This document shows, piece by piece, positions 18,749 to 27,790 of a DNA stretch of 64,000 nucleotides. The translations under genes and the position numbers were made by a program. Position 1 is the first letter of the stretch, and each line of letters begins with the position of its first letter. This DNA is from Armatimonadota bacterium (GTDB lineage Bacteria > Armatimonadota > Zipacnadia > Zipacnadales > UBA11051). The stretch lies in the NCBI GenBank assembly GCA_013178155.1, contig JABLXH010000025.1, positions 1-64,000 of the forward strand. The letters run 5' to 3'. The notes beneath the pieces were generated by a model. The model was not told the origin of the DNA. It did no database searches and saw nothing but the letters and a program-made list of their open reading frames with translations.

Positions 18749-18780
18749 GGTAGGAGCGCTCGCCAGAGTGCGATGCCGTT
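18749..18780 (+). repeat. REP element 2 (same orientation as REP1)
   Basis: GGTAGGAGCGCTCGCCAGAGTGCGATGCCGTT. Confidence 0.85.
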
Positions 18781-18813
18781 GACGTTGGGACCGCGGACGA
18801 CAGACGGCGGTAA

Positions 18814-18843
18814 GGCAATCGCGCTCTGGTGGGCGCTCCTACC
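18814..18843 (-). repeat. REP element 3 (inverted relative to REP1/2; forms BIME-like pair with REP2)
   Basis: Reverse complement reads GGTAGGAGCGCCCACCAGAGCGCGATTGCC. Confidence 0.85.
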
Positions 18844-18855
18844 ACGCCCAAGATC

Positions 18856-20166
18856 TTACCCCCCCATCTCCCCCAGCGTCGTCTCCAGCGCATCCAGGCT
18901 CTGCTCGGCCTGCTCCATCGTGATGACCAGGGGCGGGGCGATGCGAAGGACCTGGCCCCACCAGCCGACCCGGCCACAGATGACGCCATTGGCCACCAAG
19001 CCCTCGCACAGGGCCTTGCAGAAGTCGCCAGCGGGCTCCTTGGTCTGCTTGTCCGTGACGAACTCCAGGCCCATGACCAGACCCTTGCCACGGGCGTCGC
19101 CGCAGACTTCGTACTTCTCCACCATCTGCTTGAGACGGCCCAGCATGTAGGCCCCGACCGCGCGGCAGTTGGCCAGCAGGTCCTCCTCGGTGATGATGTC
19201 CAGGACTGCCAGGGCCGCAGCACACGACACCGGGTTGCCGCCGCTGGTGGAGGACATCTCGCCGATGCCGTCCAGCAGGCGGCTCTCAAACATCGTCGCC
19301 GCGCAGGGGATGCCCGAGCCGATGCCCTTGCCCAGGCACAGCATGTTCGGGCTCAGGTTCTCGTGCTCGATGCAGTACATCAAGCCGGTGCGTCCGAAGC
19401 TGGCCTGCACCTCGTCCACGATGAACAGCACGTGGTGGTCGCGACACCATTGCTGGACGGCGGTCAGCCAGCCATCGGGCGGGAAGATGAAGCCGGCGCC
19501 GCCCTGGTAGGGTTCCAGGATTAGGGCCGCAATGTCGCCGATGGACTCGGTCTCGGCGATATGGTCCAGCCACCCGGCGCAGAAGTTGCCGCAGGTCTCC
19601 GGTTGCATCTGAAAGGGGCAGCGATAGCAGTAGGCATAAGGGCTATAGAGCGTGCCGGGCATGAGTGGGCCCCATTGCTGCTTGGTGCCCTGCTTCCCGG
19701 CCATGGACATGGCACCCCAGGTGCGGCCGTGGAAGCCACCCCAGAAGCTGATGATCTCATGCTTGCCGGTGGCGCGCTTTGCCACGCGCATGGCGGCCTC
19801 GGTGGCCTCGGAGCCGGTCGTGAGCAGGAACGCGCTGTCAAGGTTCTTCGCACAGGCGGGCATGCTTTCGACCAGCCGCTTGGCCAGTTCCGATCGCACC
19901 GAGGTGCGGTAGTCGTAGGGGCACATGAGCTTCGCGACCTGGTCCTGGATGGCTTGGACGTGCCTGGGGTGGCAGTGACCCACGTTGGTCACCAGCACCC
20001 CGGAGGTCCAGTCGAGGTACTCGTTGCCGTCCACGTCGCGGACGACGCAGCCCTGGGCGGACTCCCAGATGACGGGCGGCTGGCTGCTGGTGCAGCCCTT
20101 CTCGTACTCCGCGGACATCTGGAGGTATTCGGCCGACTTGGGGCCGGGGATTTGGTACTTGGGCAT
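18856..20166 (-). CDS. Class III aminotransferase (aspartate aminotransferase family)
   Basis: DVDGNEYLDWTSGVLVTNVGHCHP, FLLTTGSEATEAAMRVAK, VLFIVDEVQASFGRTG, LCLGKGIGSGIP. Confidence 0.93.
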   Translation of the reverse strand: MPKYQIPGPKSAEYLQMSAEYEKGCTSSQPPVIWESAQGCVVRDVDGNEYLDWTSGVLVTNVGHCHPRHVQAIQDQVAKLMCPYDYRTSVRSELAKRLVESMPACAKNLDSAFLLTTGSEATEAAMRVAKRATGKHEIISFWGGFHGRTWGAMSMAGKQGTKQQWGPLMPGTLYSPYAYCYRCPFQMQPETCGNFCAGWLDHIAETESIGDIAALILEPYQGGAGFIFPPDGWLTAVQQWCRDHHVLFIVDEVQASFGRTGLMYCIEHENLSPNMLCLGKGIGSGIPCAATMFESRLLDGIGEMSSTSGGNPVSCAAALAVLDIITEEDLLANCRAVGAYMLGRLKQMVEKYEVCGDARGKGLVMGLEFVTDKQTKEPAGDFCKALCEGLVANGVICGRVGWWGQVLRIAPPLVITMEQAEQSLDALETTLGEMGG

Positions 20167-20208
20167 GGCGATGCTCCTTCTTGGTTGGCGCGTCAGTCGG
20201 ACCTGGCT

Positions 20209-20853
20209 TCAGCGCAGGATGAGCGGCTGGGCGAAGTTCAGCCCGTAGCCGAGGGCAACGATGGCCGCGACGTAGATCACGACCGTAAGGATGAGCACTG
20301 CAACTTTCCACGGGTGGTCAGAGCCCGGCAGGAGTCGCCACAGCGCCCGGCTCTCCAGACCGAAGGCCGCCAGGGCACAGATCAGCATCGCCGCCGGCAG
20401 GTAGGGCAGTGTGTACACATTGCGGTGGCGCAGGCAGACAGACACGAAGTCCGCCCAGGCCCAGTGCCCTTCCGGACGGCCGACGTGCCAGGCGAGGGTC
20501 GGTATCGGCAGCAAGAGCGGCCAGCACGACAGCCCCAGCCGCGCCGTGACGGAGCCGAAGGGCCGCCGTATGGCGCGGTACTCCGCGCTGACCAAGCCCG
20601 GCACGTAGGCCACGCCCAGCCGCCATAGCAGTCCAGCCAGCGGGAAGCAGAGCATCCATAGCCAAGCCTGGACCACGGTGCTGTAGTCCTCGACGACCGC
20701 CACGTAGTACGCGAAGGGCGCACCCAGAGCCACGTAGCCTGGCAGCGGCAGCAGGGCGCGACCGTAGTAGGTGATCGTGTAGTACAGCCCCAGCGACAAG
20801 CCCAGGGCGAGGTCGAAGAGAGAGGCAAACACCACCGCCCGCCAGGCCTTCAC
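20209..20853 (-). CDS. Polytopic membrane protein of unknown function
   Basis: GTG start at 20853 overlapping the stop of the upstream glycosyltransferase gene (GTGA); multiple hydrophobic segments. Confidence 0.65.
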   Translation of the reverse strand: MKAWRAVVFASLFDLALGLSLGLYYTITYYGRALLPLPGYVALGAPFAYYVAVVEDYSTVVQAWLWMLCFPLAGLLWRLGVAYVPGLVSAEYRAIRRPFGSVTARLGLSCWPLLLPIPTLAWHVGRPEGHWAWADFVSVCLRHRNVYTLPYLPAAMLICALAAFGLESRALWRLLPGSDHPWKVAVLILTVVIYVAAIVALGYGLNFAQPLILR

Positions 20854-22418
20854 GGTTCGCTGCTCCCCGGTTTCCACCGTTCCATCAGATACACCTTCAC
20901 GTAGGCGTCCCACGCCGGACGGCGCAGCACCAGCGTGCGCATGCGCTGCTCCTGGGGTGAGCGTGGCATGACGGAGAAGGGAGTCTCGCGCCAACCGGCG
21001 GCGAGCAGTTGGCGACGCGCCTCCTGAGTCTGGTCAAGGGGTCCTGTGGCCCCCCGGTCGCGGGCGATGAGCCAGATGCGGCCGCGGGACGTGTAGGTCC
21101 CGGCGGCCATCTGAGCCAGGGCCAACTCCATTTGATCCGGTCGCAGCACCGGCGCAGCGCCCGCATAGTAGCTCGGGAAACCCTCGTCGTAGAGCCAGAT
21201 GGTGTCGCCGGGCTGTTCGTGCTCTTGGATGAGCGCGGCCACCTGTCGCCAGGGCGGGGCGTAGCCGGGGTTCAGGAGCTGCTGGCGTTTGAAGTAGTTG
21301 GCGAGGCCGTAGGTGTAGAACACGATCAGCAGCCCCAGCATGGCAGGCGCGCTCCACCGGCCCCGTGGGCCTAGCATACCCCGCGCCAGGGCCAGGAAGG
21401 CCAGGGGCATGGTCGGCAGTGACAGGCTCATGACGCGGTTGGGCGGGATGTTGGCGGCGACGGTGGACATAGCCAGCGCCGCCACCAGCACGTTCAGCGG
21501 GAAGAGCAGGGCCATCAGGCGCGGCCAGAACCCCAGCCGCCAGAGCGACACCGTACCCGCCAGCAGCAACCCGGCGGTCAGCCCGACAGCGGGCAGCGAC
21601 ACCCACCATCGCCACGGGTCAATGCACTCGCCGGTCGCCAGGGCGTAGAGAACGAAACCAAGCTTCACGCCCAGTCCCCAGAGCGACTTTGCGAGCGGGT
21701 CCGCGGCGATGGCGGCCACGGTGCCCACGTCGCACAACAGCCGCAGGCCGATGGGCAGACTGAGCGCGAGCGCCGCCAGACAGGCGCACAACAAGGGGCG
21801 CAGGGCTGTCCAGTTCCGTCGCCATGCCAGTCCGGTGACGGGAACCAGTACGGCCAGCAGGACGACCGCTGCCGCCACATAGTCCACGTAGCCGACGGCC
21901 GCCAGACTCAACCCCAAGGCGACCACGCCGCCCCGCGTCGGGCGTCGCGCCAGTCGCACCAGCAGGTAGAGCGCCAGCATGGTCGCGGCCGTGGCTAGCG
22001 AATAGTAGCGCCCCAAACGGAAGTACAGCGCTACCAGCGGTGAAAGGGCCATGAGCCACTGCGCCACCAGCCCCTCGCGTCGCAGGCCTGACTCGCCGGC
22101 CAGCAGGCCGCAAAGCAGCCAGGCCAGCACCGCCCAGGGCACCGAGAAGGCCCGGAGCCAGCCGTCTGACTGTCCCAGTTTGAGCCAGTAGTGCAGCAGC
22201 GTGTAGTAACCGGGGGGATGGGAGGCATCGCCGGCGCTGATGTGCAGAGGCTGCAGCCCAGCCTGAAGAGAGTAAACCTCATCGGTCCACAGCTCGCGCC
22301 CCCCCAGATCCAGAGTGAGGACTGTCACCAGGACTGCAAGCGCCATGGCCGACAGAAGCCCCTCTCGGCCATGGCGCAAGGCCACCGTTTCCACCGATGG
22401 GCCCGGAGCTGCGGCCAC
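20850..22418 (-). CDS. Glycosyltransferase family 39-like (PMT/ArnT-type) membrane protein
   Basis: LDLGGRELWTDEVYSLQAGL...HPPGYYTLLHYWLKL, many TM helices. Confidence 0.85.
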   Translation of the reverse strand: MAAAPGPSVETVALRHGREGLLSAMALAVLVTVLTLDLGGRELWTDEVYSLQAGLQPLHISAGDASHPPGYYTLLHYWLKLGQSDGWLRAFSVPWAVLAWLLCGLLAGESGLRREGLVAQWLMALSPLVALYFRLGRYYSLATAATMLALYLLVRLARRPTRGGVVALGLSLAAVGYVDYVAAAVVLLAVLVPVTGLAWRRNWTALRPLLCACLAALALSLPIGLRLLCDVGTVAAIAADPLAKSLWGLGVKLGFVLYALATGECIDPWRWWVSLPAVGLTAGLLLAGTVSLWRLGFWPRLMALLFPLNVLVAALAMSTVAANIPPNRVMSLSLPTMPLAFLALARGMLGPRGRWSAPAMLGLLIVFYTYGLANYFKRQQLLNPGYAPPWRQVAALIQEHEQPGDTIWLYDEGFPSYYAGAAPVLRPDQMELALAQMAAGTYTSRGRIWLIARDRGATGPLDQTQEARRQLLAAGWRETPFSVMPRSPQEQRMRTLVLRRPAWDAYVKVYLMERWKPGSSEP

Positions 22419-22423
22419 CCCAC

Positions 22424-23449
22424 TCAGACCTCCCGGTACACCTTGTCGCCCAGGAGAGCGTCAATCTCCTTGTTGACGGTGTTGGCGGGCGGCTGCCCGG
22501 CCATGCAGGCCTTGATGTCATCCATGATCTTGTAGCGGATATGCCAGCCCGCCTCCACGGACATCCAGCCAATGTGCGCCGACAGCGTGGCGTTGGGGCA
22601 GTCAAACAGCGGCATGTCGGGGGGTGGGGGCTCCTTTTCGTAGACATCAATGCCCGCGCCACCGATCCAGCCTTCCTTGAGAGCCTTTGCCAGAGCCGCA
22701 GTGTTGACCACGCCACCGCGGGCGGTATTCACCAGGATGGCATGGGGCTTCATCATGCGGAACTGCGGCTCGTCGAACATGTAGCGCGTCTCGTCATTCA
22801 GCGGCGTGTGGATGGTGAGGATGTCCGCTTCCCTGAGCACCGTCTCCAGGTCGTAGGTTTCGCCGATGCCGAGGGCGCCCTTCTGGCGCTCGTCAAGGTA
22901 CGGGTCACACACCATGATGCGCATACCGAAGCTGCTCATCATCCGGCAGACGCGCCCACCAATCCGCCCGGCGCCGATGATGCCCAGGGTCTGGCCGAAC
23001 ACGCGATGCACCTCACCCATGGGCGCAAAGTTCCAGATCTGGTTGGCCGAGGCGTCCTTGAGCACCTCGCGGCTGGCGAAGAGCTTGCGGGCGCAGGCCA
23101 TGATGAGAGCCACGGCTGTCTCGGCCACTTCAGTGGCGCAGTAGTCGGGCTGGTAGGCGAAGCGGATGTGATTGGCCGTGCAGGCCGCCACGTCCACATT
23201 GTCATACCCGATGCCATGTCGGATCAGCAGCCGACACTTCTCCAACTGCCCCAGCACCTCGGCGTCGAAGGTGGCCATGTTGACCACGATGATGTCGGCA
23301 TCGCGGATCTTGGCGACGAGCTCGGTCTTGGGAGCCTGTTTGAGCTGGTAGTACTCAAAGGTGACGTTGGGCATCTGTGAGAACTGCTCGACTTCCCAGT
23401 CAAGGTCGTTCTCAATGTAGTCGGTCACAACGACCTTCCATTGTTTCAC
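22424..23449 (-). CDS. D-2-hydroxyacid dehydrogenase / C-terminal binding protein family
   Basis: LGIIGAGRIGGRVCRMMSSFGM, DILTIHTPLNDETRYMFDE, ILVNTARGGVVNTAAL, GGAGIDVYEKEPPP. Confidence 0.93.
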   Translation of the reverse strand: MKQWKVVVTDYIENDLDWEVEQFSQMPNVTFEYYQLKQAPKTELVAKIRDADIIVVNMATFDAEVLGQLEKCRLLIRHGIGYDNVDVAACTANHIRFAYQPDYCATEVAETAVALIMACARKLFASREVLKDASANQIWNFAPMGEVHRVFGQTLGIIGAGRIGGRVCRMMSSFGMRIMVCDPYLDERQKGALGIGETYDLETVLREADILTIHTPLNDETRYMFDEPQFRMMKPHAILVNTARGGVVNTAALAKALKEGWIGGAGIDVYEKEPPPPDMPLFDCPNATLSAHIGWMSVEAGWHIRYKIMDDIKACMAGQPPANTVNKEIDALLGDKVYREV

Positions 23450-23530
23450 AGCTTATCTCTCCTTTGACGGGAGCGCCCATGGGGGGCACGGGGCCCCAGG
23501 TCATCGGCCCCGGCAGCGGGGCGCAAAACG

Positions 23531-23552
23531 GCGGGAGCAGCGCTGCTCCCGC
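23531..23552. repeat. Perfect 22-bp intergenic palindrome
   Basis: GCGGGAGCAGCGCTGCTCCCGC. Confidence 0.9.
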
Positions 23553-23595
23553 GCGGGGACTACCGAGCCAAGACGTTCGCCGAAGCACCTGCAGT

Positions 23596-25359
23596 CTACT
23601 GGCCGTCTGTGAGCATCCACCGGCCGCCGGCCAGACTGAACTGGGGGTAGTGGCTGAGGATGCTGGCCACCTGCAACCGGGTCGAGCGGACAATGAGATT
23701 GACCTGTGCCCAGAGCTGATCGAAGGGGAGGCCCTTCTCACTCTGCCCGAGCAGTTCGGTGATGGTCTCCAGCCGGAAGGCACGGCGTCGGCGCAAGCGC
23801 TCGCCCAGGTCCAGCACTTGTGCGAAGCGTTCGCGCCCGATGTAAGTGCCGGGATCGGTCTCGCCATTGTACTCCAGCGCAAACGCTCCCACCCGCGCCG
23901 GCAGCCGCCGGATGGTCAGCAGGCTGCCCGTGGGATGCAGCCACTCCCGGTACCAGGGCAGCAGACCGTATAGCAGACGTGTCTCCGTATTCACCCAGAC
24001 CGGGAAGAGGGTTTCGTCGGGACTCTGGAACCATACCATGGCAACCGGCGCTGGTACATTGAACAGGCGCCGGTCGCAGAGCCGCAGTTTGGCGGTGCCC
24101 AGGCGGTAGTGATGGTGGGCAATCGCCATCTGGGTGCTGTCGGCGCTCTCCTCACCCAGGGCGACGTCCGGCTCTCCCTGATCCTCATAGAAGGGCGAGC
24201 GCACCTGTTCCCGCAGATCCGCCTCCAGTTCATCGGGTTGCAGCACCACGTCCGGGCTGACTTCGCGCGGTCCCACGGTCAGGGCCTCCGGGATCAGGGA
24301 CCCCGGGACCGACCGCACCCATGCCGGCACGTTCTGCCGAGGCAGGTACTGGCCGCGCTGCACGCGGGCCAGCCGCAAGTCGCTGTTGAGGAGTTCCTCC
24401 AGGGCGTAGGCCGCGGGGCCGAAGTTGCGCTGCTTCGGCCGCAGCTTCAGGACGTCGCGCAGGATCTCGTCCACGGTGACGGGCTGGCGACTGCTTCCCA
24501 CCAGATGGAGCACCGCCCGCAGCTCCTCGTCATTGAGGCGCAGCCGCTGGGCTGGCGCCGTCTGCAGCAGGGCGTTGAGGTCAACGGCCTCCGACTGCTC
24601 CGTCGGTTCACCCCGCAGCTTACCTGCCGCCTTCTCCAGCGTCCGGGCCTGGCCTGCACCCAGCCACTGCGGTCCACTCAGCGCCACAAAGCGCTCATCA
24701 GCCAGCATCGCGCTGAGCACTGTGGCTGCATCGAAACGGTCACCGTGGTGGCACCAGAGCACGAGGCCGAGCCCACGGTTATCGAGGCCCCCACCATAGG
24801 CCTTCAGCACCGCCTCCGCGGTGTCCAGCGGTGTCCGACCCTTGAGGCCCGGCGCCAACAGCTTCTTTTGGGCCTTCAGGAACGCCTCGTCATTGTGCAA
24901 GCCGTTGAGGTACAGCAGGCGCTGCTCTTCGGTAGCGGAGGTGTTGACCAGCCAGCGTGTCAGGTAGTAGTACTGGCCGTCGAACCCCACATTGCGATTG
25001 CCTTCCAGCAGACGGGCCAGGAGAGTCCGGAACTCCTCCGGATCACCCTGTTTGCTCAGGCACAGCTCCGTCAGCAGCAGTGGCTCTGGCACCGGACGGC
25101 CGTAGGCCTGCACGATGAGCTCCAGGGCTCCCCCCAGCGGCCGCTCACTGAGGTCCTGCCGGTGCCTGAGATCCCAACGCGTCTCGCACGGCGCAAACCG
25201 GGGATCAGCGCCCATCAGTTCCTGGGCCGCGGCGTCGCTCATCCGCATCGTGGGCGGCAAAGCGCCCATGATGTCAGATAGCCGCGAGGGCCCGGGCAAC
25301 CGGAAGAGGGCGTCGCACAGGGCGTCAGCAAGGTATCGGCGCACCAGTTGCTCGTCCAA
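23596..25359 (-). CDS. Multi-winged-helix (HARE-HTH-like) protein of unknown function
   Basis: 587 aa with at least four similar segments of helix-helix-helix plus hairpin ending in YYYLTRWL, GPQWLGA, RGQYLPR, GRWMLTDGQ. Confidence 0.6.
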   Translation of the reverse strand: MDEQLVRRYLADALCDALFRLPGPSRLSDIMGALPPTMRMSDAAAQELMGADPRFAPCETRWDLRHRQDLSERPLGGALELIVQAYGRPVPEPLLLTELCLSKQGDPEEFRTLLARLLEGNRNVGFDGQYYYLTRWLVNTSATEEQRLLYLNGLHNDEAFLKAQKKLLAPGLKGRTPLDTAEAVLKAYGGGLDNRGLGLVLWCHHGDRFDAATVLSAMLADERFVALSGPQWLGAGQARTLEKAAGKLRGEPTEQSEAVDLNALLQTAPAQRLRLNDEELRAVLHLVGSSRQPVTVDEILRDVLKLRPKQRNFGPAAYALEELLNSDLRLARVQRGQYLPRQNVPAWVRSVPGSLIPEALTVGPREVSPDVVLQPDELEADLREQVRSPFYEDQGEPDVALGEESADSTQMAIAHHHYRLGTAKLRLCDRRLFNVPAPVAMVWFQSPDETLFPVWVNTETRLLYGLLPWYREWLHPTGSLLTIRRLPARVGAFALEYNGETDPGTYIGRERFAQVLDLGERLRRRRAFRLETITELLGQSEKGLPFDQLWAQVNLIVRSTRLQVASILSHYPQFSLAGGRWMLTDGQ

Positions 25360-25406
25360 GACAATGCCCCCTTTGCTGGCAGTCTTGGCCTGCTCGCCAG
25401 ATCGGT

Positions 25407-26753
25407 TCAGCCCAGTTCAGCTTCCAGATCGTGGACCTCCGCTCGTGTCACTCGCACCTCCACGAGGTCCCCCGGTGATACCTGCAGTAGCGCTTGCCTG
25501 TCTCCCCTCACCTTCACCTCCCCGTCCACCTCCGGGGCATCGCGGTAACTCCGCCCCACCAGCAATTGCTCGACCCGCGACTCTACCAGTACCCGCAGGC
25601 GCTGCCCCACCAGTCGCTCGTTGGTGGCCCGGGAGATTGGCTCCTGGACCTCCAGTAGGCGAGCCAGACGCTCCTCGCGCTCATCCTCGGGCACCGGGTC
25701 TGGCAGGGAGGCCGCCGGAGTTCCTTTCTCGTCCCAGTATCGAAAGGCCGACACGCGGTCGAGTCTGGCCTCCTCGAGGAATCCCAGCAGTTCCGCGAAG
25801 TCCGCCTCCGATTCGCCCGGAAAACCGACGATGAAGGTCGTTCGCAGGGCTACGTCCGGCAGCTTCCGACGGATATTCGCCAGCAGCCGCAGATACTCCT
25901 GCCTCCCGCCAGCGCGGCCCATGCGCCGCAACACGGGGGTGCTGACATGCTGCAGCGGGATGTCCAGGTAGGGCACCACTGCCGGAACCTCGGCCATGGC
26001 GTCGAGGAGTTGGTCGGTAACATGCTGAGGGTGTCCGTACAAGACCCGGATCCATCCGTCGAAGGACCGTTCACCCATGGCCCGCAGGAGGTCGGCCAGG
26101 CTGGGCCTCCCGGGCAGGTCGCGTCCGTAGGCCGTCGTGTCCTGGGCTATCAGGCATACTTCTCGCTTGCCGGACGTCACGTGTTGGTCGAACTCGGTCA
26201 GCACATCCTCCAGCGGACGACTGCGGTAAGCGCCACGGATGGTGGGGATGGTGCAGAACGTGCACCGATGCGAGCAGCCGTCAGCGATGCGCAGGTATGC
26301 CAGCCACTGGGGGCCTGACTGCCACCGCGGCAGGTGGGCATCGGGAGAGAAGCTCAGGTCACCACAGATGAAGAGCCTTTCGCCGGCCAGAGCCCGCCGG
26401 ACCAGCTCGCCGATTCGTGGCAAGGCCCCCACTCCCAGGAAGCCATCCACCTCCGGCAGGGCTTCCAGCAGCTCCTCGCCGTGGCGCTGCGCCAGACAAC
26501 CTGTGCAGAGCAGGACGCGACACTGCCCCTCCTGCTTGAGGTCAGCCATGTCCAGCAGCGCCTCGATGGCTTCCTCCTCCGCCGGCTCGATAAAAGCGCA
26601 GGTGTTGACGATGATGACCTCAGCCCGCTGTGCATCCTCCTCCACGGCAAAGCCGTCCTGCTCCAGCAGCCCCAGCAGATGCTCGGCATCCACCAGGTTC
26701 TTGGGGCAACCCAGTGAGATCAGGGCAACAGTTGTCGGGGGGGCAGGAGGCAT
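25407..26753 (-). CDS. rimO: Ribosomal protein S12 methylthiotransferase RimO
   Basis: LISLGCPKNLVDAEHLLGLL, VNTCAFIEPAEEEAIEALL, ADGCSHRCTFCTIPTIRGAYRSR, C-terminal TRAM-like domain. Confidence 0.95.
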   Translation of the reverse strand: MPPAPPTTVALISLGCPKNLVDAEHLLGLLEQDGFAVEEDAQRAEVIIVNTCAFIEPAEEEAIEALLDMADLKQEGQCRVLLCTGCLAQRHGEELLEALPEVDGFLGVGALPRIGELVRRALAGERLFICGDLSFSPDAHLPRWQSGPQWLAYLRIADGCSHRCTFCTIPTIRGAYRSRPLEDVLTEFDQHVTSGKREVCLIAQDTTAYGRDLPGRPSLADLLRAMGERSFDGWIRVLYGHPQHVTDQLLDAMAEVPAVVPYLDIPLQHVSTPVLRRMGRAGGRQEYLRLLANIRRKLPDVALRTTFIVGFPGESEADFAELLGFLEEARLDRVSAFRYWDEKGTPAASLPDPVPEDEREERLARLLEVQEPISRATNERLVGQRLRVLVESRVEQLLVGRSYRDAPEVDGEVKVRGDRQALLQVSPGDLVEVRVTRAEVHDLEAELG

Positions 26754-26778
26754 AGCCCGCCACCATCGGCTTTTCCTA

Positions 26779-27723
26779 CTACCTGTGGTACGCCTGGCGC
26801 TTCCGGAAGATCAGGCAGTAGTGATGATGATAGTTGGGCACAAAGACGGTCGGGTACCCCCAGATGCCCAGGGCCTTGCTGTTTTGGCACCAGATGCGCT
26901 CTCCCTGAAAGCTCAGGGTCTGTGCAATCCGGCGCTGCAAATCCCAGGCAAGGGGGCGGACCTCCCCATCTACGTCCCGCATGTTCTGCACCACGACCAC
27001 CAGATACCGCTTCGGCTTCAGCACGACAGCGCAGGCGTCGAAGATCCGGCCCACCGCCTCGATGTAGTGGTCGTAGTCATCCACGTTGCCCAGGTCGCGG
27101 GCGTCGTTGCTGTAGTGGGTGTCCAGACCAGCCTGCGCCCGCTTCTTGTGGTTCGACAGTACGCCCCCCCGGCTCTTGCGGAGCATGTTGAAGTAGGGCG
27201 GCGAGGTCATGATGAAGTCGAACTGCGGCAGACCCCCCGTGTCCGCCAGGTGGGGTAACTGGCTCCACAGGGCCGGGTCCGCTAACCGGTTGGCATCGGC
27301 ATGCAGCACCCAGCATCCGTTCTCAGCGTCCAGCGCGCCCAGCTCTGCCAGTCTTTCCTGACAGATCCGTGAGTAGCGGCCAGAGAGCTCAATCCCCACG
27401 GCGCGTCGGCCCGTCTCATGGCAGCTTACGAGGGTGGCCCCACTGCCACAGAACGGGTCGAGGACGATGTCGCCCGCCTTGGTAAAGAACTGCACGAACT
27501 CACTGACAAGCTCCTCGGGGTACCGTGCAGGGTGCAGTTCGGTGCGTCTGTTCTGCTGGTAGCGGCGCGAATCACAGATCAGCCAGGACTTGGTGAACTT
27601 GATCCAGTCCTTGCCCTGCAGGTCATTGAGTGTATTGCGGGGATGCGTCAGCGGCGGTTCGGGGGCCACAGGACGCGCCGTGCTGGCGGGGCGCCTGCGC
27701 CGCAGTGACCGGGCTTCGGCCAT
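26779..27723 (-). CDS. Site-specific DNA methyltransferase (N4-C/N6-A type), no adjacent nuclease
   Basis: LDPFCGSGATLVSCHETGRRAVGIE (motif I) upstream of FIMTSPPYFNML (motif IV); HPARYPEELVSEFVQFFTKAGD motif X-like. Confidence 0.88.
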   Translation of the reverse strand: MAEARSLRRRRPASTARPVAPEPPLTHPRNTLNDLQGKDWIKFTKSWLICDSRRYQQNRRTELHPARYPEELVSEFVQFFTKAGDIVLDPFCGSGATLVSCHETGRRAVGIELSGRYSRICQERLAELGALDAENGCWVLHADANRLADPALWSQLPHLADTGGLPQFDFIMTSPPYFNMLRKSRGGVLSNHKKRAQAGLDTHYSNDARDLGNVDDYDHYIEAVGRIFDACAVVLKPKRYLVVVVQNMRDVDGEVRPLAWDLQRRIAQTLSFQGERIWCQNSKALGIWGYPTVFVPNYHHHYCLIFRKRQAYHR

Positions 27724-27790
27724 GGTGGTGCCTCAGTTACTGTGATGTGGGCTGCGTTGTCTGGTGCCAGGGGCGCACGGCCGTGCGTCC

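Noticed and set aside
19561-20628. 355 aa plus-strand ORF
   Set aside because: Antisense to the class III aminotransferase and the membrane protein; no supported domain.
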